Below, one piece after another: positions 30,445 to 40,942 of a stretch of 64,000 nt of DNA (positions within the stretch are counted from its first letter, which is position 1; each line of letters opens with the position of its first letter). The translations under genes were made by a program, and so were the position numbers. The notes beneath the pieces are model-generated. The model had not been told where the DNA came from. It was given only the letters and a program-made list of their open reading frames with translations, and did not search any database. This DNA comes from an uncultured SAR86 cluster bacterium. GTDB taxonomy: Bacteria; Pseudomonadota; Gammaproteobacteria; Magnimaribacterales; D2472. The stretch lies in contig CACOZT010000002.1 in NCBI GenBank assembly GCA_902631785.1, positions 82,996 to 146,995 on the forward strand, given 5' to 3'.

Positions 30445-31080
30445 ATGATTAAACTATACTTAACACCAGGTACCAGAGCAGGAAGAGTTGCATGGTTACT
30501 TGAAGAGCTTGAAATTGAGTATGAACTAGAAATATTACCTTTTACTAAAGAGGGATTAAAATCACCAGAACACAGAGCAAGGCATTCTTTGGGGAGAGTT
30601 CCAGTAATTGAAGATGGTAATGTTACTATTTTTGAATCTGGAGCAATAATTCAATATATTCTTGATAAATATGGCGAGGGTAGACTCAAACCTGATATAA
30701 ATTCTGATCAATATCCATACTATCTTCAATGGTTTCATTTCTGTGAAGGAATGGTAATGCCTCCAATGAATCAAATTGTGGTTCAAACAGTGCTGCTTCC
30801 ACCTGACAGAAGAGATGAGACAGTTTTAAATCAAGCTAAAAATCTACTTTCTAAATCTTTATTGCCAGTTAACGAATTTTTAGATTGTAAAGATTACTTA
30901 ATTGGTGAATTTTCAGCAGCTGATTGTATGTTAGGACATTCCTGTTTTATGGCAAATAGATTAGGTTGTGTAAGTGAAGATATGGTAAATATAAAAAACT
31001 ATGTTGCTAATATTGAATCTAGGGAGGCTTTTCAAAAAGCAATAAAGCTTGGTGAAGAAACAGGCAATCCAATTGGATAG
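30445..31080 (+). CDS. Glutathione S-transferase family protein (start revised from 30400 to 30445)
   Basis: aaggagaagcctATG RBS; MIKLYLTPGTRAGRVAWLLEELEIEYELEILPF, GRVPVIEDG, FESGAIIQYIL. Confidence 0.9.
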   Translation: MIKLYLTPGTRAGRVAWLLEELEIEYELEILPFTKEGLKSPEHRARHSLGRVPVIEDGNVTIFESGAIIQYILDKYGEGRLKPDINSDQYPYYLQWFHFCEGMVMPPMNQIVVQTVLLPPDRRDETVLNQAKNLLSKSLLPVNEFLDCKDYLIGEFSAADCMLGHSCFMANRLGCVSEDMVNIKNYVANIESREAFQKAIKLGEETGNPIG

Positions 31081-31086
31081 AATTTG

Positions 31087-32196
31087 ATGTCAGATCCCAT
31101 AAAAGTCTTTGGAAATGTTGGATCTCCTTATACTCAAAAAATCTTATCTTTGCTGAGATATAAAAATATTCCCTACACTGTCTCATGGGGTGATGTGGTT
31201 CAAAATTTGTCTTTTTTAGATATTCAACCTCCAAAGCCAGTTTTATTACCAACAATAGTATTAAAAGACAAAAATGGTTCAGACATTTGTAAAACTGATA
31301 CAACACCAATAATAAGATATCTTGAAGATATCTATAAAGATAAGTCTGTAATCCCGAACTCATCTGTTTTACGTTTTCTAAATTATTTACTAGAGGACTT
31401 TGCTGATGAGTGGACTACAAAATACATGTTCCATTACAGATGGTATTTCAATGAAGATGCTGAGAACGCAAAAAAAATGCTAGTTCTTCAACATAAAATT
31501 GATATTGATGATGAATCAATGAACCAATTTAGTGATGTAATTGCAGATAGACAGATTAATAGACTATGGGTTGTAGGATCAAACAATGATACTGCAAATC
31601 TAATTGATCAAAGTTATAAAAGATATTTACTATTGATGGAAAATCATCTTAAGCATTTACCTTTTATGTTTGGACAACGACCCTCATCATCAGATTTTGG
31701 TTTATATGGTCAACTCACACAACTAGTCGGATTTGATCCTACACCAAGAAATATTGCATACAAAAATTCGCCAAGAACAGTTTCATGGGTAAATATAATG
31801 TCTGATTTATCTGGCTTACATGATAGTGGAGGAATAGGTGAATTCTTTGGAGTAAAAGGTAATAAATCAGATAACAAAAGTAAATTAAATTACTTTGATG
31901 ATCATGATTATGGTTGGATTGATATAGATAATATTCCTGATTCACTTATTCAAATATTTAACGAAGTGGGAAAAGTTTATATTCCTTGTCTAATTGCAAA
32001 TGCAAAAGCATATGAAAATGGTGATGAGGTTTGGGAAACGAATATAGATGGTTCAATATGGAAACAAAAAACATTTCCCTATCAAGTAAAGTGTCTCAAT
32101 TGGATAAAGGATGAGTTCAATAAATTATCAGCTAATGATAAAAAAACTACTCTAGATCTAATTGGCGGAAGTGGTTGTGAAGATATTTTAGACTGA
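31087..32196 (+). CDS. Glutathione S-transferase-like protein with extended C-terminus (ORF track start TTG 31084; ATG at 31087)
   Basis: IKVFGNVGSPYTQKILSLLRYKNIPYTVSWGD, LPTIVL..., TTPIIRYLEDIY; RPSSSDFGLYGQL. Confidence 0.8.
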   Translation: MSDPIKVFGNVGSPYTQKILSLLRYKNIPYTVSWGDVVQNLSFLDIQPPKPVLLPTIVLKDKNGSDICKTDTTPIIRYLEDIYKDKSVIPNSSVLRFLNYLLEDFADEWTTKYMFHYRWYFNEDAENAKKMLVLQHKIDIDDESMNQFSDVIADRQINRLWVVGSNNDTANLIDQSYKRYLLLMENHLKHLPFMFGQRPSSSDFGLYGQLTQLVGFDPTPRNIAYKNSPRTVSWVNIMSDLSGLHDSGGIGEFFGVKGNKSDNKSKLNYFDDHDYGWIDIDNIPDSLIQIFNEVGKVYIPCLIANAKAYENGDEVWETNIDGSIWKQKTFPYQVKCLNWIKDEFNKLSANDKKTTLDLIGGSGCEDILD

Positions 32197-33147
32197 TTTT
32201 TCAGATCTGTAGTGATAAAAGAAAAATATTGTAGAAACAGCTGTTAATAAATGCCAGATTCCATGAGCCTGAATAAGAGAATCTGGGTTACAAAATTCTG
32301 AATTCGGATTAATAGTTAAGTTACCTTGAAGCCATATTAACCAAGCAGCAATGTATGCAGTCATTCCAGCAAAGTACCATATGTATGTTCTTTTTCCAGT
32401 TGGTTTTTTGTTAGCTATAAGACCAGGTAACCAAAAAAATATAATCCACCAATACTCACCAATATTTTCAAATACATCAATTGGAAATATTCCAAAAATC
32501 ATTAGCACTAAAAAGCCTAAAAAACCTGAAAAAAATCTCATCCCTGGAGACCAAAATCTATATAAAAACTCACTTATAACCCATAATCCTATTGATACTC
32601 CAAATAAATCTAAACCAATCCCCATACCATAGCCAAATAACCCTCTTAGTAATGCATAGAAAATAACAATGGAGAAGTATGTGGTTAAGAGCGTATTTAC
32701 AGACCAATTAGACATTTTGTAACAGTTATAGAGCCAGGGAAGAATTATGTACATAACCATACTCAAATTATCAGCCCAGCCGCCCCACTCAGTGTTTGTT
32801 CCATGCATCATCATTGATCCAGGTCCCAAATAAACAACAGCGACACCATAAAGAATTGTTATTTTATTTAAACCAGAAAATTCATTAAAAGATGTTTCAT
32901 TTGTAAGCTTATGTAAGATATATAGTCCGGCTACCATAAAACCAAGATTGGTTAATGTATTTATAGGTTCTCTAAAAACACCTCCACTAACTCTTTCACA
33001 CCACCTTGATGCTTCTCCAATGAGAGCTAATGATTCAGTTGATTGAATTAATTGAAAATAGCTTAGGATATAAAAAACTAATAAGAAAATAATACTTATT
33101 ATCAATGTAATAGCAAATGCATTTTCTTTTACAAATAAATTATTCAT
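32188..33147 (-). CDS. Ceramidase / CREST-superfamily-like multi-pass membrane protein
   Basis: RWCERVSGGVFREPINTLTNLGFMVAG, GSMMMHGTNTEWGGWADNLSM, HGIWHLLTAVSTIFFFYHY. Confidence 0.8.
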   Translation of the reverse strand: MNNLFVKENAFAITLIISIIFLLVFYILSYFQLIQSTESLALIGEASRWCERVSGGVFREPINTLTNLGFMVAGLYILHKLTNETSFNEFSGLNKITILYGVAVVYLGPGSMMMHGTNTEWGGWADNLSMVMYIILPWLYNCYKMSNWSVNTLLTTYFSIVIFYALLRGLFGYGMGIGLDLFGVSIGLWVISEFLYRFWSPGMRFFSGFLGFLVLMIFGIFPIDVFENIGEYWWIIFFWLPGLIANKKPTGKRTYIWYFAGMTAYIAAWLIWLQGNLTINPNSEFCNPDSLIQAHGIWHLLTAVSTIFFFYHYRSEKSV

Positions 33148-34420
33148 TGATGTTATTAAAAAAGACCATACCCTCTTTCATTACAAAAATGACATTTTCC
33201 ATATTATTTATGTCTTCTAGAGGATTTCCAGAAATAGCTATTATGTCAGCGATCTTTCCTACAGAAATAGAACCTAGATTATCTGATTCGCCAAGGAGAT
33301 CAGCTGTAGTTATAGTTGCTGACACTAAAGCATCCATTGGGTTCATTCCATATTTGACCATATATACAAATTCTTCCCAGTTTGTACCATGTGCTTGAAC
33401 CCCAACATCTGTCCCAAAAGCAATTTTTACACCTTTTTTATGTGCTTTTTCAAATGTTGAACCAATTTTAGGACCTACAGACGCCGCCTTAGGTCTTACA
33501 ATTTCTGGAAAATAATTATCAATTTTAGATTTTTTTGCAACAAATTCACCAGCAGAAATTGTTGGCACATAATATGTTCCTCTTTCGATCATTAAATCCA
33601 TAACTTCTTCAGTCATAAAGGTTCCATGTTCAACTGAGTCTACTCCAGCAAGTACTGCTCTTTTCATTCCTTCTGCACCATGGGCATGAACAGCTACCCA
33701 CATACCATAATCCTTTGCAGCTGATACGACTGCTTTAACCTCATCTTCTGTAAATTGAGGATTATCTCCTGATTTAGCAACACTCAATACGCCCCCGGTA
33801 ACAGTAAGTTTTATTCCATCAGCACCATCTTTATATCTTTGTCTGACGGCTGTATAAGCTTCATAAGGTCCGTTTATTACTCCTTGCTCCGGTGACGGAA
33901 AATCATAATCATCAATTGATTTACCGTTTGTTGGATCAGCATGACCGCCTGTTGTTGCAATACTTTTTCCAGATGTAAAAATTCTAGGCCCTATAACATG
34001 ATTAGCTGCTATTGCATCTCTTAAAGATATTGAAACAAATCCACTATCTCCAACTTGTCTAACAGTTGTGAAACCAGCTTTAAGAGTCTTTGCTGCATGA
34101 GCAGTTGCTAAAATTGCTTCTGTTTCTCTTTCTATTTTTATAGGTCTTTCTGCTTTTGACTGATATTCTTGACCTAAATGGACATGCATATCCATTAGAC
34201 CAGGCATCACAAATAGATTTCTTAAATCATAAAGTACATCATCTTTTTCTAATTCGACGAAGCCTTTTTTAATTGCAGTAATACGATTACCATCAACAAT
34301 AATTGAAGATTTATTTATAATCTTTGAATTTTCAACATCAAGATAACTTGATACATAAATTACGGACGAAGCTTTTAAAAGTCCAGCAGATAATAATAAA
34401 AATAAATATATCTTACGCAT
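33140..34420 (-). CDS. Secreted amidohydrolase (imidazolonepropionase/prolidase-like)
   Basis: Signal peptide; GLMDMHVHLG, VAVHAHGAEGMKRAVLAGVDSVEHGT, IAFGTDVGVQAHG. Confidence 0.88.
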   Translation of the reverse strand: MRKIYLFLLLSAGLLKASSVIYVSSYLDVENSKIINKSSIIVDGNRITAIKKGFVELEKDDVLYDLRNLFVMPGLMDMHVHLGQEYQSKAERPIKIERETEAILATAHAAKTLKAGFTTVRQVGDSGFVSISLRDAIAANHVIGPRIFTSGKSIATTGGHADPTNGKSIDDYDFPSPEQGVINGPYEAYTAVRQRYKDGADGIKLTVTGGVLSVAKSGDNPQFTEDEVKAVVSAAKDYGMWVAVHAHGAEGMKRAVLAGVDSVEHGTFMTEEVMDLMIERGTYYVPTISAGEFVAKKSKIDNYFPEIVRPKAASVGPKIGSTFEKAHKKGVKIAFGTDVGVQAHGTNWEEFVYMVKYGMNPMDALVSATITTADLLGESDNLGSISVGKIADIIAISGNPLEDINNMENVIFVMKEGMVFFNNINE

Positions 34421-34451
34421 ATACTTATTTTAACTTAAATTTAGTGAAATT

Positions 34452-35381
34452 TTATAAGGCCCCTTCAAGCTCAGGTAAAGCATTAAATAAATCTGCAACT
34501 AAACCATAGTCAGCGACTTGGAATATTGGAGCATCTTCATCTTTGTTGATTGCAACTATAACCTTAGAATCTTTCATGCCGGCAAGATGTTGAATGGCTC
34601 CTGAAATACCAACCGCAATATAAAGATCTGGAGCAACTATTTTTCCTGTTTGACCTACTTGATAATCATTTGGAACGAAGCCAGCATCAACTGCCGCTCT
34701 TGATGCACCAACAGCTGCGCCAAGTTTATCAGCAATAGAATCTAATAAATGGAAATTATCTCCAGACTGCATACCTCTTCCACCAGAAATTACAATATTT
34801 GCTGCAGTTAATTCTGGTCTATCACTTTGAGCTAATTCTTCACCAACAAATTTACTAATATTTGATGAGCCTTCATCATTTATTTCTTGAACCTCAATCC
34901 CGGAATTATTTGTTCCAACAGGATCAAAGGCTGTAGACCTGACTGTTATTACTTTTACACTATCATTTGATTTTACTGTTGCAATACAACTACCAGCATA
35001 AATAGGTCTTTTAAAAGTGTCGTCAGATTCAACAGATATAATATCTGAAATCTGTTGCGAATCTAATTTTGCAGAAACTCGTGGCATAAGATTTTTTCCA
35101 AATGTTGTTGCGGGTGCAAGAATATGTGTAAATCCGTCACAATTTGCAAGAACCAGTGCAGAAACATCCTCTGCTATTAAATTTGAGTATGTCTCACTAT
35201 CACATTTTAAAACTTTAGATACGTTATCAAGTGACTGACATTCACTAATAACATCATCAATATTTGAACCAGCAACTAATATAGATATGTCTCCAGAAAG
35301 AGAATTAGCAGCTGCAACTGTATTAAAAGTTGAGCCTTTTAAGGAATTATTATCATGTTCTGCTATAACTAAAATACTCAT
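34452..35381 (-). CDS. etfA: Electron transfer flavoprotein alpha subunit
   Basis: [69 protein letters not shown]. Confidence 0.96.
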   Translation of the reverse strand: MSILVIAEHDNNSLKGSTFNTVAAANSLSGDISILVAGSNIDDVISECQSLDNVSKVLKCDSETYSNLIAEDVSALVLANCDGFTHILAPATTFGKNLMPRVSAKLDSQQISDIISVESDDTFKRPIYAGSCIATVKSNDSVKVITVRSTAFDPVGTNNSGIEVQEINDEGSSNISKFVGEELAQSDRPELTAANIVISGGRGMQSGDNFHLLDSIADKLGAAVGASRAAVDAGFVPNDYQVGQTGKIVAPDLYIAVGISGAIQHLAGMKDSKVIVAINKDEDAPIFQVADYGLVADLFNALPELEGAL

Positions 35382-36130
35382 TGAATCACCTTTGCTTCGT
35401 TTTTTAACTTATCAACTAAATCATCTACTGTTTCAACCATAATGCCTGCTTCCCTTGATGGTGGTAACTCTACAGACAACAATTCAGTTCTAGAACCTAA
35501 GTCAAGACCAAGATCTGATGCTGGTATAACGTTTAATTCCTTCTTTTTAGCCTTCATAATGTTTGGTAATGATGCATATCTCGGCTCATTTAATCTAAGA
35601 TCTGTTGTTATTATAGAAGGTATAGTTAATTCAAGTGTTTGAAGACCACCATCAATCTCTCTTGTTACAGTAACTGATGAATCATTTATTTTAACTTCTG
35701 ATGCATTGGTTGCTTGAGGGTAATCAAGCAATGCACCAAGCATTTGTCCAGTCTGATTATTATCACCATCGATAGCTTGCTTGCCTAGTATTATTAAATC
35801 AGGTTTTTCATCTTCAATAATTTTCTGAAGAACTTTGGCTATTGCTAAGGGCTCTAGCAAAGATTCAGTCTCAACTAAAGTAGCTCTATCAGCTCCAAGA
35901 GCTAATGCTGTTCTTAATTGTTCTTGAGAATCTGATTGTCCCACACTTACAGCAATAACTTCAGATGCTGTTCCAGACTCTTTTAATCTTACAGCCTCTT
36001 CTAATGCAATTTCACAAAATGGGTTAACTGCCATTTTAACATTATTCAAATCAACATTTGTGTTGTCGGATAAAGGTCTTACTTTAACGTTATAATCAAC
36101 AACTCTTTTTATTGGAACTAAAATTTTCAT
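35378..36130 (-). CDS. etfB: Electron transfer flavoprotein beta subunit
   Basis: [61 protein letters not shown]. Confidence 0.96.
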   Translation of the reverse strand: MKILVPIKRVVDYNVKVRPLSDNTNVDLNNVKMAVNPFCEIALEEAVRLKESGTASEVIAVSVGQSDSQEQLRTALALGADRATLVETESLLEPLAIAKVLQKIIEDEKPDLIILGKQAIDGDNNQTGQMLGALLDYPQATNASEVKINDSSVTVTREIDGGLQTLELTIPSIITTDLRLNEPRYASLPNIMKAKKKELNVIPASDLGLDLGSRTELLSVELPPSREAGIMVETVDDLVDKLKNEAKVIQ

Positions 36131-36288
36131 AATTAATATTTCTTATAAATTAACTTGTAAATTGTACTTATTTATATGTATATTTAATATAAGTTTTGAT
36201 TATTTTTAAATATTTTTAATATAAATACTATTTATAATATAGTATAATTATAATGTATTTTTATTTACTAATACAACACTAAAATCTT

Positions 36289-37914
36289 ATGCACAGAGAA
36301 GTAATGGAATACGACGTTGTCATAGTTGGAGGCGGTCCTTCAGGACTTGCTGCGGCCATCAAATTCGCACAGCTTAATCAACAAAATAATACAGATCATT
36401 CTATATGTCTTCTCGAAAAAGGTTCAGAAATAGGAGCACACATACTTTCTGGAAATGTATTTCAACCAAACGCATTAGATGAGTTAATACCTAACTGGAA
36501 AGATCTTAATGCTCCTCTTAACGTTCCAGTAAAAAAAGATAAATTATTATTTCTTTTGGAGAAAATTGGCATACCAGTACCCTCTTTTGTAATGCCTCCA
36601 ATGAATAATCATGGTAATTACGTCATTAGTCTCGGTAATTTATGTAGGTGGCTTGGAGAACAAGCTGAACAAATGGGAGTAGAAATATTTCCTGGATTTC
36701 CTGCCAGTAAAATTTTAATAGAGGATGATAGAGTTGTTGGCGTTCAAACAGGTGATATGGGGATTTCTGAATCTGGAGAAGTAAAGCCGGGTCATGAGCC
36801 TGGTATCGAAATTAGAGCCAAATATACAATTTTGGGAGAAGGATGTAGAGGTCATCTTGGAAAACAAGTAATTCAAAAATTTAATTTGTCTAATGGAAAA
36901 GATCCACAGCACTATGGAATTGGTTTCAAAGAAGTATGGAAAATTAAACCCGAGATGCATGAAGAAGGTTTAGTTGTTCATACAAATGGTTGGCCAACAC
37001 CTTTTGATACACCATCCGGTTCATATTTATATCATGGTGAAAATAATGAAGTTTATCTTGGTTACGTAATACCCTTAGATTATAAAAATCCTCATCTCAG
37101 TCCATTTGATGAGTTTCAAAAATGGAAAACACATCCATCAATAAAAAAATATCTTAATGGTGGTGAAAGATTAACCTATGGTGCCAGAGCTTTAATAAAA
37201 GGTGGATTACAGTCTCTACCAAAAATGGAATTTCCTGGCGGACTGCTTATTGGATGTAATGCTGGTACTCTTGTTTTTTCAAAAATTAAAGGCTCTCATA
37301 CTGCAATGAAATCAGGCGAGATTGCCGGTCAACATATATATGAAGAGCTACAAGATTCATCTAATGAGTCTTATGACTCAAGAATTGAAAATTCATGGAT
37401 TTATGATGAACTATACAAATCAAGAAATTTTGGTCCTTTCTTCCACAAATATGGAGCCCTAATAGGAGCCGCATTTAATGCGATTGATCAATTTATTTTT
37501 AGAGGTAAACTACCATTTACTCTAAATCACCCTACTCCTGATTATGCATGTTTAAAGACAGCTGAAGAAATGCCAAAGATTGAGTACTCAAAACCAGATG
37601 GTATATATTCCTTTGATAAGTTATCTTCAGTTTATCTATCAAATACAAATCACGAAGAAGATCAGCCATGCCATCTTCAGTTAAAAGATTCATCAATTCC
37701 AATAAGTGTTAATCTTCCAATGTATGATGAGCCAGCACAAAGGTACTGTCCTGCAGGTGTTTATGAAGTTGTAGAAAAAGACAACCAAAAAAAGTTTGTG
37801 ATTAATGCCCAAAACTGTGTGCACTGTAAGACTTGTGATATAAAAGATCCATCACAGAATATTAATTGGGTCTCGCCTGAGGGTCCTGGCGGACCTAATT
37901 ATCCGAATATGTAA
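36289..37914 (+). CDS. Electron transfer flavoprotein-ubiquinone oxidoreductase (alternative ATG at 36304)
   Basis: YDVVIVGGGPSGLAAAIKF, GAHILSGNVFQPNALDEL, CPAGVYEV...NAQNCVHCKTCDIKDPSQNINWVSPEGPGGPNYPNM. Confidence 0.96.
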   Translation: MHREVMEYDVVIVGGGPSGLAAAIKFAQLNQQNNTDHSICLLEKGSEIGAHILSGNVFQPNALDELIPNWKDLNAPLNVPVKKDKLLFLLEKIGIPVPSFVMPPMNNHGNYVISLGNLCRWLGEQAEQMGVEIFPGFPASKILIEDDRVVGVQTGDMGISESGEVKPGHEPGIEIRAKYTILGEGCRGHLGKQVIQKFNLSNGKDPQHYGIGFKEVWKIKPEMHEEGLVVHTNGWPTPFDTPSGSYLYHGENNEVYLGYVIPLDYKNPHLSPFDEFQKWKTHPSIKKYLNGGERLTYGARALIKGGLQSLPKMEFPGGLLIGCNAGTLVFSKIKGSHTAMKSGEIAGQHIYEELQDSSNESYDSRIENSWIYDELYKSRNFGPFFHKYGALIGAAFNAIDQFIFRGKLPFTLNHPTPDYACLKTAEEMPKIEYSKPDGIYSFDKLSSVYLSNTNHEEDQPCHLQLKDSSIPISVNLPMYDEPAQRYCPAGVYEVVEKDNQKKFVINAQNCVHCKTCDIKDPSQNINWVSPEGPGGPNYPNM

Positions 37915-37916
37915 TT

Positions 37917-39695
37917 ATGAAAAATTATCTGTATCCAATTTTATCAATAACATTACTTTCGTGTTCATCTGTTGAAGTACAGGAAATAAATGATGATATT
38001 GTTGAGATAGATGAAAATATTAAATTTATTAGTTATCTTGAAAATGATTGGGAAAAAAATTTAGATGAAAATCCTTTATTTGCATCATACGTTGGAGACA
38101 AAAGAGCAAATGATAAGATTAATTCTAATAGTATTAGTCAATTTAATGAAGAAAGACAGTCAGAAATAGATTCACTCAATGAGCTATATGAAATTGATCA
38201 ATCTAAGTTAAATGAGGAAAACAAACTTAACTTCAAATTAAAAGAATTTGGGCATAAAAGCAGCATTGGTCTAACAGATTTTCCGATTTATTATCTTAGA
38301 TTGAATCAACGTGGAGGTATACAAAGCTTTTATGAAACGGGAAATAGATTAGTCTATAACACAAAAGATGATTATTTTGATTGGTTATCAAGATTAAAAC
38401 AGTTTCCAGCTAATATTATTAACTCTCTTGAAATTAACAAAGAAGGTCTGTCTAAAGGTATAACTCAACCAAAATTAATCACACAAGGTGTTGTAACTCA
38501 AATCGATGCAATATTGAATAGCAATATTGAAAACAATCCATATTTAAAAGTATTTTTAGAAGCTGATGAATCAATAGTTTCTGTAGATGAAAAAAATCAA
38601 TTAATTCAGGAAGCCAAAGATCTCATTATTAACGAAATTAATCCAGCATACGAAGAATTAAATTTATTTTTAAAAAATGAATATTTAACTAAATCAAGAG
38701 ATTCCATTGGAATTGGTGATGTTCCTGGTGGAAGAAAACATTATGAGTATCTTGCTAAGTATTTTACAACTACCAATCTAACACCTGATGAAATACATCA
38801 AATTGGTTTGGATGAGATTGAAAGAATTCGCTCAGAAATGAATGAAATTATTAAGCAAGTTAATTGGGATGGAGATTTTAATTCCTTTTTGGATTATTTA
38901 AGAACTAGTCCAAGATTTTATTATGATAATTCTGAGGATTTATTTAATGCATATCTAATAATGTCAAAAACAATTGATCCATTATTAACAAAAATCTTTA
39001 AAGTTTTTCCTAGAGCGCCATACGGTGTAATACCTATCCCTGACGAATCTGCTCCCTTCACTACTACTGCTTACTACAATAGTCCAAGCCCAGGTAGACC
39101 AGGATATTTTTATGCAAATTTATATAAACCTGAATCCAGACCTAAATATGAAATCCCTGTATTAACAGTTCATGAAGCAGTACCAGGTCATCATTTTCAA
39201 ATTTCAATTGCACAGGAATTAGAAAATGTTCCTTCATTCAGGAAATATCAAGGAATTACCGCTTTTGTTGAAGGATGGGGTTTATATAGTGAAGAACTAG
39301 GCGAATTTATGGGTATCTATGATGATCCGTATGATAAATTTGGACAGTTAACCTATGATATGTGGAGAGCTATAAGACTAGTTGTTGATACTGGTATGCA
39401 CTATAAAGGTTGGTCAAGAGAGGAAGCAATAAATTTATTTATAGAAAATTCAGCTAAATCTATATTAGATATAAACAATGAAGTTGATAGATATATTGCA
39501 TGGCCGGGTCAAGCATTGGCATACAAAATTGGTCAATTAAAAATCTTAGAACTAAGAAATAGAGCTGAAAGATTATTAGGTGAAAAGTATGACATTAAAG
39601 ATTTTCATCACGAAGTGCTTAAAAGAGGTTCTCTTCCTTTGGATTTGCTCGAGTATTATATCGATGAGTGGATTGCTAAAACCTTGAGCTCTTAG
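37917..39695 (+). CDS. DUF885-family predicted metallopeptidase lipoprotein
   Basis: Lipobox [23 protein letters not shown] (HExxxGHH), [13 protein letters not shown]. Confidence 0.88.
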   Translation: MKNYLYPILSITLLSCSSVEVQEINDDIVEIDENIKFISYLENDWEKNLDENPLFASYVGDKRANDKINSNSISQFNEERQSEIDSLNELYEIDQSKLNEENKLNFKLKEFGHKSSIGLTDFPIYYLRLNQRGGIQSFYETGNRLVYNTKDDYFDWLSRLKQFPANIINSLEINKEGLSKGITQPKLITQGVVTQIDAILNSNIENNPYLKVFLEADESIVSVDEKNQLIQEAKDLIINEINPAYEELNLFLKNEYLTKSRDSIGIGDVPGGRKHYEYLAKYFTTTNLTPDEIHQIGLDEIERIRSEMNEIIKQVNWDGDFNSFLDYLRTSPRFYYDNSEDLFNAYLIMSKTIDPLLTKIFKVFPRAPYGVIPIPDESAPFTTTAYYNSPSPGRPGYFYANLYKPESRPKYEIPVLTVHEAVPGHHFQISIAQELENVPSFRKYQGITAFVEGWGLYSEELGEFMGIYDDPYDKFGQLTYDMWRAIRLVVDTGMHYKGWSREEAINLFIENSAKSILDINNEVDRYIAWPGQALAYKIGQLKILELRNRAERLLGEKYDIKDFHHEVLKRGSLPLDLLEYYIDEWIAKTLSS

Positions 39696-39819
39696 TTCTT
39701 CTACATCTCTCACTGCAATAGACTACATTTGCCCAATTTTTTTCCCATTTCTTTCTCCAAGAAAATGGTTTTTTACATACTGGGCAAATTTTCTTTTCTA
39801 ATTTAAGTTTTTTATGCAA
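39676..39819 (-). CDS. DUF2256-like small zinc-ribbon protein (47 aa, TTG start; not in ORF track)
   Basis: [53 protein letters not shown] 4 nt before TTG; CxxC...CxxxC. Confidence 0.8.
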   Translation of the reverse strand: MHKKLKLEKKICPVCKKPFSWRKKWEKNWANVVYCSERCRRTKSSRF

Positions 39820-40342
39820 TGTTTCCTATCTTATGTTTAAGGTTTTCACTCAGAACATATAGTGATTTATTTTCTATATAATTGTTTTCCAAAGCGAGAT
39901 CAACAAACTTATAGTATATATTTCTATCAAAAAAACCTTCAATATGATTTCTTACATGCACTAAAGGTATCTCCGAATTATTATATTTAATTAATCTAGT
40001 AGTATTTAATTCATTAAGTACAAATTCATAGTCCATATTTGTGACTAGTTTTATATTATTATCGGTTATTTCAAAATCAATAATTTTATATGGTGCTAAC
40101 TCAACCTTCACAGGAACTTTTTCAACTGGAGTTACCAAAAAATAATTATCATCATCTTTTCTAATTACAGTTGAGAATAAGTTAATAAGTTTTTTATTCT
40201 TTATTGGAGAATCGTTATGAAACCAATTACCCTCTCGATCAATAAAAAATTCTTGCCCTTCGCATAATTCAGGATTCCATTTATCCACCGGTGGAAAATC
40301 TTTTTGTCCTTCAAGATCTTTTTTTATTTTAGAAATATTCAT
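39812..40342 (-). CDS. DUF1285-family protein
   Basis: [65 protein letters not shown]. Confidence 0.85.
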   Translation of the reverse strand: MNISKIKKDLEGQKDFPPVDKWNPELCEGQEFFIDREGNWFHNDSPIKNKKLINLFSTVIRKDDDNYFLVTPVEKVPVKVELAPYKIIDFEITDNNIKLVTNMDYEFVLNELNTTRLIKYNNSEIPLVHVRNHIEGFFDRNIYYKFVDLALENNYIENKSLYVLSENLKHKIGNIA

Positions 40343-40940
40343 TTACAGCTGTTACTAAAACATATGATCCAATGAAGCATAGGATCAATGACATGATTGA
40401 TAATATATATTTATTTTTATAAATATTAAAATTTTTATACTTCGAATTTGTTAAGACGTAACTTAAAAAAATAAACCATAATGCAGATGTGATAGAAAAG
40501 TATATTGGATATAAATATAAATAAATACCAATGAGACTGTCTATTAAAATGCTAAATAGTGAAACAAAAAATAAAAATGCTTTTATGTTAAAAATGTTTG
40601 TAATTAATCCGATGTAAAAACTATTATTTTTAGATGTTATAGGACTAGCATTGTCTGATGATTGAGTATCACCTGATAAATACATAGTTAATCCTAGATA
40701 AAGAATATATATACCACCAACTAAACTTATTACAAATTTATAAAGATCGTTAGCTAAAATTATTAAAGAAATGCCACTGATAGCCAGAATACAATGAATC
40801 AATATTCCAAAACCAATACCTAGAGATGTTTTAATACCTTCCAATCTTCCATGAATAGAAACTTGTCTTATAACTATAGCGGTATCAGGTCCTGGACTTG
40901 TTAATGCAATCAAATGAGCAAAGGCTGACCAAATAAACAT
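40329..40940 (-). CDS. LysE/RhtB-family amino-acid exporter
   Basis: HLIALTSPGPDTAIVIRQVSIHGRLEGIKTSLGIGFGILIH; multi-TM. Confidence 0.87.
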   Translation of the reverse strand: MFIWSAFAHLIALTSPGPDTAIVIRQVSIHGRLEGIKTSLGIGFGILIHCILAISGISLIILANDLYKFVISLVGGIYILYLGLTMYLSGDTQSSDNASPITSKNNSFYIGLITNIFNIKAFLFFVSLFSILIDSLIGIYLYLYPIYFSITSALWFIFLSYVLTNSKYKNFNIYKNKYILSIMSLILCFIGSYVLVTAVNEYF

Positions 40941-40942
40941 AA

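Noticed and set aside
36131-36288. Very AT-rich divergent intergenic region between etfB and ETF-QO as a regulatory element
   Set aside because: It probably holds divergent promoters, but no specific operator or -35/-10 pair could be supported by eye.
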